Of a stretch of DNA of 64,000 bases, positions 32,933-41,263 are shown piece after piece. Within the stretch, counting starts at the first letter, position 1, and each line of letters opens with the position of its first letter. The stretch is from Bacteroidia bacterium (GTDB lineage: Bacteria > Bacteroidota > Bacteroidia > Cytophagales > JAAEPT01). A program made the position numbers and the translations under genes. The notes under the pieces are model-generated. The model had not been told where the DNA came from. It did no database searches and saw only the letters and a program-made list of their open reading frames with translations. The stretch covers positions 1 to 64,000 of the forward strand of contig JAUIJC010000006.1 of assembly GCA_030431525.1 (NCBI GenBank), written 5' to 3'.

Positions 32933-34051
32933 ATGAAGTTTTTGATTGTTGGGCATGCGATACATCGTAAGAATACAAAGGGCGAAGTCGGAGGATATGG
33001 CCCATATGTTAGGGAAATGAATTTGTGGTTCAAGCATGTGAATCAGGTTCGTGTGGTTGCGCCCTTTTCGGAGGAACCCTTCCAGTCAATTGATTTGGCT
33101 TATGATCACAGAAATTTAACTTTCGATGTTATTCCAGGACTTGATTTAACCTCAGTTCGAAAAATTCTTTTGAGTCTTTGTGTTTTACCAGTTGTTTTCT
33201 TTAAGGTTTTTAGGGGGATGTTCTGGGCGGATCACATACACTTGCGCTGTCCAGGAAATGTGGGCTTAGTGGGATGTATAGCGCAGGTATGTTTCCCCTT
33301 CAAAGTGAAAACGGCAAAGTATGCAGGGAACTGGGACTGGAACAGCCATCAGCCTTGGTCTTATCGATTGCAGCAAAGATTATTAAGAAATACTTTCCTG
33401 ACTAAAAAAATGAAAGTGTTGGTATATGGGGAATGGCCTGACAAAAACAAAAATATTTTACCCTTCTTCACAGCGACATATCAGGAATCAGATAAGAAGC
33501 AAATGCAGGCTAGGAGTTTTGATGGTCTCATTCGCTTAGTTTTTGTGGGTAGTCTTAGTACAGGAAAACAACCTCTTCTTAGTGTTCAGGCAGTAAGAAG
33601 GTTGAGGGCAAAGGGCATAAATGTTAGCTTAGAACTTTTTGGAGAGGGACCTGAGCGTTCAAAGCTTGAAAAATTCATTTCTGAAAAAAACCTCGATGAG
33701 TTTGTATCCTTACGTGGGAATGTAGCTTCAGAGGAGGTCAAGAAAGCTTTCCAAAGAAGCCATTTCCTTTTGTTTATTTCTAAGTCGGAAGGCTGGCCAA
33801 AAGTAGTTGCAGAGTCGATGTTTTGGGGTTGCTTGCCTATTACTACTGCAGTCTCATGTGTGCCTTATATGGTTGGTAATGGTGATCGTGGTGAGCTTGT
33901 CCAGCCTCAAGTTGATGAGATTGTTGGAAGGGTTGTTGGATTGATTGAGGACTATCAGCTGTATGTTAAGAAGGTTGAGAACGCAATGGGATGGTCAAGG
34001 CAGTTTACGCTGGATTTCTTTGAGAAGGAAATAAAGGGTTTATTGTTATGA
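32933..34051 (+). CDS. Glycosyltransferase family 4 protein
   Basis: A 372-residue enzyme starting MKFLIVGHAIHRKNTKGEVG; a GTG at 32924 is a possible earlier start. The N-terminal domain has GGYGPYVREMNLW, and the C-terminal half has LVFVGSLSTGKQPLLSVQAV, LFGEGPERSKLEKF and ISKSEGWPKVVAESMFWGC, which belong to the GT4 nucleotide-binding site. It overlaps the next gene by four bases (ATGA). It probably adds one residue in the repeat unit. Confidence 0.87.
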   Translation: MKFLIVGHAIHRKNTKGEVGGYGPYVREMNLWFKHVNQVRVVAPFSEEPFQSIDLAYDHRNLTFDVIPGLDLTSVRKILLSLCVLPVVFFKVFRGMFWADHIHLRCPGNVGLVGCIAQVCFPFKVKTAKYAGNWDWNSHQPWSYRLQQRLLRNTFLTKKMKVLVYGEWPDKNKNILPFFTATYQESDKKQMQARSFDGLIRLVFVGSLSTGKQPLLSVQAVRRLRAKGINVSLELFGEGPERSKLEKFISEKNLDEFVSLRGNVASEEVKKAFQRSHFLLFISKSEGWPKVVAESMFWGCLPITTAVSCVPYMVGNGDRGELVQPQVDEIVGRVVGLIEDYQLYVKKVENAMGWSRQFTLDFFEKEIKGLLL

Positions 34052-35127
34052 GGGTGTTACAGCTGATTGATTCACTTGCTGTGGGCGGTGCAGAAAGGGT
34101 TGCAGTGAATATTGCCAATGATCTCTCTCAAGTTAAGGGCGTAAAAAGTTTTCTTTGCTCAACTCGAGGAGGTGGTGGATTGCAGGAGGCTCTGTTTCCC
34201 GATGTGAAACAATTGATATTGGCAAAAAGGAGCTTCTATGACTGGAATAGCCTCTTCTGCCTAAAGGCTTTTGTGAAGGAGTATAATATGGATATTGTTC
34301 ATGCACATTCCTCATCAGTTTTCTGGGCAGTGTTGTTAAGGATTTTTGTTCCCAAGTTAAAGGTAGTCTGGCACAACCACAACGGGAAAACTGTAGAGTT
34401 GCCTTTTAGTCAACAGTTTCCTCGTAAATTCTTTTCTCTTGGCCTTTCGGCTGTTTTGAGTGTGAATGAGAAACTGAACCAGTGGGCACAAGAGAAGTTG
34501 TTTGTTCCAGCCTCTCAAATGATATATTTGCCTAATTACCCAGCCCTTGGTAAAGGGGAACCATCATTTCCCCTACATGGGGTAGATGGTAAACGCGTAG
34601 TTATTTTGGCGAACTTGAGGGATCCCAAGAATCACCATATTTTGGTTCGAGCATTCAAGAAAGTAGTGGATTGGGATTCAGATTACACCCTGCATTGCTT
34701 TGGAAAGGCTGAAGGTGATAATTATCACCAGACTCTTTTGAGCTTGATTGAGGAGCTAAGGCTCGAGGATAATGTCTTTATTCATGGTATGCACCCAAAT
34801 TCATTTCCTTACTTAAAGTGTTGTGATATTGGGGTGTTGGCATCCCATTATGAGGGGCTTCCCATGGCATTGCTGGAGTATGGATTGGCTGGTTTGCCGG
34901 TAATCTGTACTGAGGTAGGAGAATGCCCAAAAGTATTGGATGGTGGTAAGTTAGGAAAGTTAGTCCCACCTTCGGATGTGGTTGCTATGGAAGAGGCACT
35001 GTTGAATTTACTTAGCAATCAGGAACTGAGGAACAAGTTTTCAATTAGTTTCAAGGCCAAAGTGGCACAGGGGTATTCAAAAACTATGGTATTGCAAAGC
35101 CTTTTGGGGGTTTATCAAGGCCTTTGA
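34048..35127 (+). CDS. Glycosyltransferase family 4 protein
   Basis: A 359-residue GT-B enzyme. MRVLQLIDSLAVGGAERVAV is the well-known GGAE start of GT4 proteins; DIVHAHSSSVFWAV and HYEGLPMALLEYGLAGLPVI lie in the donor-binding half. It overlaps the preceding gene by four bases and is the last of three adjacent GT4 genes, so it likely acts in sequence with them. A gap of 55 bases to the Wzy-like gene follows. Confidence 0.9.
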   Translation: MRVLQLIDSLAVGGAERVAVNIANDLSQVKGVKSFLCSTRGGGGLQEALFPDVKQLILAKRSFYDWNSLFCLKAFVKEYNMDIVHAHSSSVFWAVLLRIFVPKLKVVWHNHNGKTVELPFSQQFPRKFFSLGLSAVLSVNEKLNQWAQEKLFVPASQMIYLPNYPALGKGEPSFPLHGVDGKRVVILANLRDPKNHHILVRAFKKVVDWDSDYTLHCFGKAEGDNYHQTLLSLIEELRLEDNVFIHGMHPNSFPYLKCCDIGVLASHYEGLPMALLEYGLAGLPVICTEVGECPKVLDGGKLGKLVPPSDVVAMEEALLNLLSNQELRNKFSISFKAKVAQGYSKTMVLQSLLGVYQGL

Positions 35128-35182
35128 GAAATGGTTGTTTGGGAATGGTTTATAGTCTTTGGTGCATTAAAAGGAAGAAATA

Positions 35183-36526
35183 ATGTTTGCTTCAGGGAAT
35201 TTGGGTGAGAGACGGAGGTTGAAATGGGTGGTTGGGCATCTAATATTGGGAGCGGTACTTTCAATTCTTCCAATATTAGGGGTTTTCTATTTTTTGGGAA
35301 TTGTCTATTTTTCTCTTTCAGTTTTTAAGATGGAAAGGAAGGAAGGGGAGAAGATGACTATGATGTTTCTAGCTTATTTTGTGTCCTTTGAGTTGGCATT
35401 GAAGATTCTCAAAGTGCCACTTCCCTATGACGTTAGTAAGTATTATGTTATGGTTTACATGGTGGCAGTTCTATTGCACTTCAAGGGGTGGCAAGCTTTT
35501 TTTTCAACACCATTGACTTTGTTTATATTTTGTCTTTTGCCTGCATGTTTTTTGGTTGATTTTCCTGAAGGAGAGTTTCGTAGGCAATTTATGGCCACAG
35601 CAGGTGGACTTTTGTTGATTTATTTGCTTTCCATTTTTTGCTACCTATCCAAGCTATCACTTGATGATTTGTATTTTTTGCTTTTTTGCTTTGGGCTTCC
35701 TGTTATTGCAATTTCAGTTGTTCTCTTTTTAAAGACCCCTGATTTTTCTTCAATTAAGTTTACTACCGCCTCAAACTCGGCTACTTCTGGTGGTTTTGGA
35801 CCTAACCAGGTATCAACAATTCTTGGTTTGGGAGTATATGCTGTTGGTGCTCTGATAATTATTGGAAGACCATTTTCTGGATATCGATGGCTAGATTTTT
35901 CTCTGTTCGGAATGATGGTATTTCGGAACCTAATTACTTTTTCAAGAGGAGGGTTTATTACCGCGGTTATTGGATTAATTATTATTTTAATTGGAGTGTT
36001 TGTTTTAGGCAGGAACCTTAAGCAAGTAAAGAAGCTTTTAGTTACGATGTTGGTCATTGGTGCTGTTTCGGGAATGGCATTTCAATACATTGATGGAGTT
36101 ACAGGTGGATTGATTACTAACAGGTATGTTGGTAAAGACATTAAAGGCAATGAAAAGGAGGACATCACTTCAAACAGGGGAGAGATCATTGCGCATGAAA
36201 TGGAGGGATTTTACCGTTATCCTGTCTTTGGAGTAGGGTTGGGTATGGGTAAGTATTTTAGAGTGGAGGAGCTAGGGCTCTATCTAACAAATACTCATAA
36301 TGAAATTTCACGAATGGTTTCAGAACATGGGGTCTTCGGAATATTTGCTTTGTTGGTACTTTGTGCGACTAGCTTTAAGAGGATGAAACGAGGTGAAAGT
36401 TTAATGTTTTCTTTGTCTTTTCTAGCGATTGCCTTTTTAACAGTTAATCATTCGGCAATTCGTCTTGTTATGCCTACTTTTCTATTTGCGTTATCGAATT
36501 TAAAATTGGTTAGTGAAAATGACTAG
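35183..36526 (+). CDS. O-antigen ligase/polymerase family protein (Wzy/WaaL-like)
   Basis: A 447-residue integral membrane protein with about ten to twelve hydrophobic helices. After a large loop, TNTHNEISRMVSEHGVFG fits the H-N-x6-E-x-G pattern of the Wzy_C domain, the site implicated in polymerase and ligase activity. Both Wzy (repeat-unit polymerase) and WaaL (O-antigen ligase) have this layout and cannot be told apart here. The gene partly overlaps the following acyltransferase (8 bases). A polymerase would be unexpected in a Wzm/Wzt system, so a ligase role deserves attention. Confidence 0.82.
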   Translation: MFASGNLGERRRLKWVVGHLILGAVLSILPILGVFYFLGIVYFSLSVFKMERKEGEKMTMMFLAYFVSFELALKILKVPLPYDVSKYYVMVYMVAVLLHFKGWQAFFSTPLTLFIFCLLPACFLVDFPEGEFRRQFMATAGGLLLIYLLSIFCYLSKLSLDDLYFLLFCFGLPVIAISVVLFLKTPDFSSIKFTTASNSATSGGFGPNQVSTILGLGVYAVGALIIIGRPFSGYRWLDFSLFGMMVFRNLITFSRGGFITAVIGLIIILIGVFVLGRNLKQVKKLLVTMLVIGAVSGMAFQYIDGVTGGLITNRYVGKDIKGNEKEDITSNRGEIIAHEMEGFYRYPVFGVGLGMGKYFRVEELGLYLTNTHNEISRMVSEHGVFGIFALLVLCATSFKRMKRGESLMFSLSFLAIAFLTVNHSAIRLVMPTFLFALSNLKLVSEND

Positions 36527-37682
36527 TTGGCTAGATAGGTTGCAGCGTAAAGTTTCTGGGAAAAGATATTTTCCAGAAATTGATGGTTTAAGATTTTTGG
36601 CAATTTTCGGGGTGCTGCTGTTGCATTTTCAGACGCAGTTCGTCCGTGTTAGCCAAGGGATCTATGAGGAAATACCTGTGGGAAGTTGGCTTTATTGGCT
36701 TTGCTCTAAAGGTGGGGCAGGAGTTCCTTTGTTCTTTGCAATTAGTGGTTATGTACTTTACAAGCCTTTTCATTCCTCTTTTTTGGAGGGTAAGAATATT
36801 AAGTTATCCAAATATTTTTTGAAGAGGTTAGTGAGGATTGAGCCTCCTTATATAATTATCATGGTGGGGCTTTATCTCGCATACCCATTGTTTTTTGGTG
36901 GTGGGTTTTTAGATGAGCTTCCGCACCTACTTTTTGGGTTAGCTTATGTACACTTATTAGTTTACGGTGTTTGGAATCCAATTAATCCAGTTTCTTGGAG
37001 TTTGGAGGCTGAAGTTCAGTTTTATTTATTGGCTCCATTGATTTTCAAGATTGGAAAGTTATCATCCAGTGTTCGTGTTGTTGTTTGGACTCTCATAATT
37101 GTATTTGGGGTTCTATTAATTCGTGATCAATCAGTCTTTTTGAAGGAATACCACTTGGATAAATCATTAGTACGTTACCTCCATTATTTTATTGTTGGAG
37201 TATTCATTGTGGAGGTCCTAGATGAGGAAAAGGCAAGGTCTTATCTTTGGGATTTAGTCATGATTATTGGGTTTTATTTTTTCTTTCTATTTGAATGGCC
37301 TAGTAATGTATTGATAAAAGCACTTGGTGGTGATATCGCCTTAGGGGTATTTATGTATTCGGTCTTTAGGTCACGACTTGGTCATAAGTTATTTTCTGTG
37401 CGTTTGTTTACTGTTTTCGGAGGGATGTGTTATACAATATATTTAATTCATTATCCCTTTTACGTGTTTGTTATGAGTTTTTTAGTCATAAGAACTGGTG
37501 TGGGTTATTTTGTTGATTTTTTGGTGAATAGTTTTGTGTTTATACTATTGTTGGCACTTGTTTCAGTAGCTGTTTTTTGTTTGGTGGAAAGACCATTTAT
37601 GAACTCAAGGCTTACTGATAAGTTGTTAAGTTGGTGGAATAACAAGCGGATTAATCCCAGGAAAAAAGCAATTCTAAATTAG
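36519..37682 (+). CDS. Acyltransferase 3 family (OafA-like) membrane protein
   Basis: A 387-residue membrane protein with about ten helices and the family's opening, FPEIDGLRFLAIFGVLLLHF, where His follows a hydrophobic helix. A second motif, RLVRIEPPYII, and WSLEAEVQFYLLAPLIF complete the family pattern. Members transfer acetyl or other acyl groups to sugars during polymer synthesis or after export. The ATG at 36519 overlaps the Wzy-like stop codon; a GTG at 36513 is an alternative. It probably O-acetylates the polysaccharide. Confidence 0.9.
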   Translation: MTSWLDRLQRKVSGKRYFPEIDGLRFLAIFGVLLLHFQTQFVRVSQGIYEEIPVGSWLYWLCSKGGAGVPLFFAISGYVLYKPFHSSFLEGKNIKLSKYFLKRLVRIEPPYIIIMVGLYLAYPLFFGGGFLDELPHLLFGLAYVHLLVYGVWNPINPVSWSLEAEVQFYLLAPLIFKIGKLSSSVRVVVWTLIIVFGVLLIRDQSVFLKEYHLDKSLVRYLHYFIVGVFIVEVLDEEKARSYLWDLVMIIGFYFFFLFEWPSNVLIKALGGDIALGVFMYSVFRSRLGHKLFSVRLFTVFGGMCYTIYLIHYPFYVFVMSFLVIRTGVGYFVDFLVNSFVFILLLALVSVAVFCLVERPFMNSRLTDKLLSWWNNKRINPRKKAILN

Positions 37683-37726
37683 TGTAAGGTATTGATAATG
37701 TTTTTTTGAAACATTAAAGTTTAGTT

Positions 37727-38749
37727 ATGAATGATTCAAAGATAATTCTATATCTAGGAAACAAACTCCAAAAGCATGGTAAGAATCCTACAGGGGTTGA
37801 GTTCTTGGGTCGGTTATTAAAGGAAAGGTTTGAGGTGATATCAGCTTCTGATAAACTCAATCAATTTTTACGTGCTTTGGATATGCTCCGTGTTTTTTGG
37901 GGAATCAGGAACAAGGTGGATTATGTCTTTATTGATACGTATAGCACTTTGAATATTTATTATGCTTGGGTATTTGCCAAGCTTTCACAGTACTTTGAAA
38001 TACCATATATTCCTTTATTGAGAGGTGGGGATTTACCAAGTAGGTTGGATAAAAGTACTAAACTTTGTGGATCAATATTCTCTCATTCATTGATGAATGT
38101 GGCTCCCTCTACCTATTTAGTAGAGGAATTTGAGAAAAGGGGGTATTCAGTCCAGCATATTCCTAATACCTTTGAACTTCATAAATATGACTTTAAGGAA
38201 AGGGATGTATTTGCTCCTAGATTGCTATATGTCAGGGCCTTTCAAAGAATTTATAATCCATTGATGGCTGCTGAAGTATTGGCTAACCTTGTTAAGGATT
38301 ATCCGATGGCTGAATTATGTATGGTTGGCCCAGACAAGGATGGGTCAATGCATGAATTTAAACAACGCATTCAAGAGTTTGGCTTAGAAAATAACGTAAA
38401 GATTACAGGGCGTCTGCCAAAGGAAGAATGGTTGGACTTGGCTAAGGACTATGATATTTTTATTAATACTACAGATTTTGATAACACTCCAATGAGTGTT
38501 ATGGAGGCTATGGCATTAGGGTTAGTCGTTGTAAGTACTAATGCTGGAGGGCTCCCTTATCTGATTGAAAACAATGTTGATGGTTTGCTTGTTCCTGTTG
38601 GAGATTCAAAGGGCATGGTACAAGCAATTTGTGGAGTGATTAATGATCCTTTTTTTTCGAAAAAAATGGTTCTGCAAGCCTTTGAAAAAGTTAGTAGCTT
38701 TGATTGGAATGTTGTAAAACATTCATGGTTTGATTTGTTGGAAAAGTAA
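37727..38749 (+). CDS. Glycosyltransferase family 4 protein
   Basis: A 340-residue GT-B transferase. The C-terminal domain has LLYVRAFQRIYNPLMAAEVL, AELCMVGPDKDGSMHEFKQ and TTDFDNTPMSVMEAMALGLV with the E-x7-E pattern. The N-terminal Rossmann domain is diverged. It lies 44 bases after the acyltransferase and 57 before the CapK-like gene. A short AT-rich inverted repeat upstream is not convincing as a terminator. Confidence 0.85.
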   Translation: MNDSKIILYLGNKLQKHGKNPTGVEFLGRLLKERFEVISASDKLNQFLRALDMLRVFWGIRNKVDYVFIDTYSTLNIYYAWVFAKLSQYFEIPYIPLLRGGDLPSRLDKSTKLCGSIFSHSLMNVAPSTYLVEEFEKRGYSVQHIPNTFELHKYDFKERDVFAPRLLYVRAFQRIYNPLMAAEVLANLVKDYPMAELCMVGPDKDGSMHEFKQRIQEFGLENNVKITGRLPKEEWLDLAKDYDIFINTTDFDNTPMSVMEAMALGLVVVSTNAGGLPYLIENNVDGLLVPVGDSKGMVQAICGVINDPFFSKKMVLQAFEKVSSFDWNVVKHSWFDLLEK

Positions 38750-38806
38750 CTCAAGTCAAAGGGAGCAAATGAGTGACTTATGTAGTATATCTTAAATTTT
38801 ATTGCT

Positions 38807-40147
38807 GTGAATGTCTATTCTAAATTACTTAAAAATATAGTTCTTCCTATTGGAGACTTAGTTAATCGTTCATCCTATAGAAAGGACCTTTTGAATATTC
38901 AAAAGGAAGTGGAGTGGAGTGAGGAAGCACTTGTTAAATTGGGGGAAAATAGGTTGGAGAAGATTTTGAGTTTTACTTCTACTTCGGTTCCTTATTACAA
39001 AAAAAAGGGCCTTTTAAGAAGAGACGATGAGAATATCTATGATTGGCTTGGTAGGTTTCCTATACTTAAAAAGAAAGATGTTGCTGAAAATCTTAATGAA
39101 TTATTAACAGTACCCAAAAAGGGGCTTATTTCATATTCAAGTAGTGGGTCTTCAGGTAATCCTGGAACAGTTTACATGGATAAAAATGAACAGTCTCGAA
39201 TTAGAGCTATTCAAACATTATGGTGGATGTGGGCTGGTTATGATTTAGGTAAGCCTATGGTTCAAATTGGGGCCACACCAAAAAGAGGGGTTCTGAAAGG
39301 AATGAAGGATTTTTTTTTCAGAACAAAATATATTTCTGCATTTGAACATACAAATGTTCAAATCCAAAAATTGTTTCATGAACTTGGGGAGAAGAACGGT
39401 TATTTTTTTGGAGGGTACGCATCTTCTCTTTTTAGTGTAGCGCAAATTGCGGAAAAAGAAGGCGTTAGTAATTTTCGATTTGATAGTGCTGTAAGTTGGG
39501 GGGATAAGTTATTTCCTCATTATAAAGCTAAGATTAAAGAAGTTTTTGGGGTCGAAGTTAAAGATACTTATGGCTGTAATGAAGGGCTATTGATAGCTGC
39601 TCAAAAAGATTTGGATTTTTATTATATAATGAGTCCTCATGTACATCTTGAATTAGTTAATTCTGATGGTCAACCTGTGCCTGATGGGGAACTAGGTCAT
39701 GTGGTTGTTACTCGTTTAGATAACTACTCTATGCCTTTGGTCCGATACTGGAATGGTGATTTGGCAGTTAAGTTGCCTAGGAATCGTTATCCTCACCAAC
39801 GAAATCTTAAATTGCCTTTATTGGAAAGAGTAGTCGGAAGGGAAACTGATATTGTGTTGACCCGGTCGGGACAAATACTGGTCGTACATTTTTTTACAGG
39901 GATATTCGAGTTTATTAAAGAGATTAAACAATTTCGTGTTATTCAAAGGAATTTGGATGGAATTGAAATTGAAATAATTTCTGGTAGGGGGTACTCAAAA
40001 GATATTCTAATAGGTTTGGAAAAGCAACTTTTGGAGTCCATTAGGGACAAAGGTTTTCAGATCAGATTTAAAGAAGTTGAAGAGATTATGCCAACAAAAT
40101 CTGGAAAACCTCAATTAATCGAATCCTTGATTGATTTGAAGATATAA
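38807..40147 (+). CDS. Adenylate-forming ligase, phenylacetate-CoA ligase/CapK family
   Basis: A 446-residue adenylate-forming enzyme. SYSSSGSSGNPGTVYMD is the P-loop with the usual Ser/Gly/Thr pattern; DTYGCNEGLLIAAQ and VVTRLDNYSMPLVRYWNGD are family motifs that position AMP and the carboxylate. In polysaccharide loci such proteins (CapK) are presumed to activate an acid or amino acid for attachment to a sugar. GTG 38807 is the only reasonable in-frame start; it is uncertain because no RBS-like sequence is seen. Stop to wecB is 4 bases. Confidence 0.8.
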   Translation: MNVYSKLLKNIVLPIGDLVNRSSYRKDLLNIQKEVEWSEEALVKLGENRLEKILSFTSTSVPYYKKKGLLRRDDENIYDWLGRFPILKKKDVAENLNELLTVPKKGLISYSSSGSSGNPGTVYMDKNEQSRIRAIQTLWWMWAGYDLGKPMVQIGATPKRGVLKGMKDFFFRTKYISAFEHTNVQIQKLFHELGEKNGYFFGGYASSLFSVAQIAEKEGVSNFRFDSAVSWGDKLFPHYKAKIKEVFGVEVKDTYGCNEGLLIAAQKDLDFYYIMSPHVHLELVNSDGQPVPDGELGHVVVTRLDNYSMPLVRYWNGDLAVKLPRNRYPHQRNLKLPLLERVVGRETDIVLTRSGQILVVHFFTGIFEFIKEIKQFRVIQRNLDGIEIEIISGRGYSKDILIGLEKQLLESIRDKGFQIRFKEVEEIMPTKSGKPQLIESLIDLKI

Positions 40148-40151
40148 TTCA

Positions 40152-41258
40152 ATGAAACTGACTATAGTTGCAGGCGCACGCCCAAATTTCATGAAGATTG
40201 CCCCTATTACTCATGCTATTCAAAAGGCACAGAGTGAAGGGATTGATATTTCATTTCGTCTGGTGCACACAGGACAGCATTATGACAAAAAAATGAGTGG
40301 TGATTTTTTTGAACAGCTCAATATTCCTGAGCCTGACAATAATTTGGAGGTGGGTTCAGGAAGCCAGTCGGAACAAACGGCCAACATCATGGTCCGTTTT
40401 GAAAAAGAGCTTTTGGAGAACCCATGTGATGTGGTCTTGGTTGTTGGTGATGTAACCTCAACGATGGCATGTACCATTGTTGCCAAGAAATTGGGAATCA
40501 AGGTTGCCCATGTGGAGGCTGGTATCAGATCGTTTGATATGTCCATGCCTGAGGAAGTAAATCGTTTAGTAACAGATTCTATCACCGATTATTTCTTCAC
40601 AACTTCTGAGGTAGCCAATGACAACCTAAAAAAGGCTGGTGTTGAAGAGGGGATTTTCTTTGTGGGGAATACCATGATTGATACTCTCAATGCAAATCTT
40701 GGTAAGTTGGAACGTCCAGAGGTTCTTTCTGAGAATGCCATTGAAGACAAAGAGTATCTTTTGTTGACGATGCACCGACCTGCCAATGTTGACGCTGAGG
40801 AGAAGTTGGCTACCACATTGAATGAGATTGCTCGTTGCAGTCAAGGTAAGAAGGTTGTTTTTCCAATTCACCCACGTACCCGAAAAGTATTGGAGGGGCT
40901 TTCTCTTTCGTTAGACAATTTTGTTTTCTGTGAAGCCTTGGGCTATCAACAGTTTATCTATTTGGTCAAAAATGCCTTTGGTATTTTGACCGATTCAGGA
41001 GGTATTCAAGAAGAGTCAACGGTTCTTGGTGTGCCATGTCTAACACTTCGTGATAATACTGAGCGTCCTGAAACTTGTACTGTAGGCACCAATGAATTGA
41101 TTGGTACCAACCCAGCGAATATTGCTCCTGCAATGGAACTATTGATGGCTGGGAAATGGAAAAATGGAGGCGTACCGGAATTGTGGGATGGTAAGTCTGC
41201 CGAACGAATTGTGAGTAAGCTGATTGAGTTGCACGTACCTTGCGAGCAACCTTCTTGA
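40152..41258 (+). CDS. wecB: UDP-N-acetylglucosamine 2-epimerase, non-hydrolysing (WecB/WbpI-like)
   Basis: A 368-residue enzyme of the WecB family. MKLTIVAGARPNFMKIAPI at the N-terminus, HTGQHYDKKMSGDFFEQL, VEAGIRSFDMSMPEEVNR and GGIQEESTVLGVPCLTLRDN are all family signatures, including the catalytic acidic and histidine residues. It epimerises at C2 to the manno configuration. Given the WbpE- and WbpB-like genes downstream, it could instead be WbpI-like, acting on a 2,3-diacetamido-glucuronic acid derivative. From about here on the DNA looks less AT-rich than the upstream glycosyltransferase genes. Confidence 0.92.
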   Translation: MKLTIVAGARPNFMKIAPITHAIQKAQSEGIDISFRLVHTGQHYDKKMSGDFFEQLNIPEPDNNLEVGSGSQSEQTANIMVRFEKELLENPCDVVLVVGDVTSTMACTIVAKKLGIKVAHVEAGIRSFDMSMPEEVNRLVTDSITDYFFTTSEVANDNLKKAGVEEGIFFVGNTMIDTLNANLGKLERPEVLSENAIEDKEYLLLTMHRPANVDAEEKLATTLNEIARCSQGKKVVFPIHPRTRKVLEGLSLSLDNFVFCEALGYQQFIYLVKNAFGILTDSGGIQEESTVLGVPCLTLRDNTERPETCTVGTNELIGTNPANIAPAMELLMAGKWKNGGVPELWDGKSAERIVSKLIELHVPCEQPS

Positions 41259-41263
41259 GTCTA

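Noticed and set aside
35130-35182. Near-match to a -7 element (ATAGTCTTTG) in front of the Wzy-like gene
   Set aside because: The spacing within the element is one base too long for TAnnTTTG, and no -33 element is visible.
37697-37715. AATGTTT-AAACATT inverted repeat before a glycosyltransferase gene, possible terminator
   Set aside because: The 7-bp stem is entirely AT-rich apart from one pair and no T run follows, so it should be too weak to terminate.
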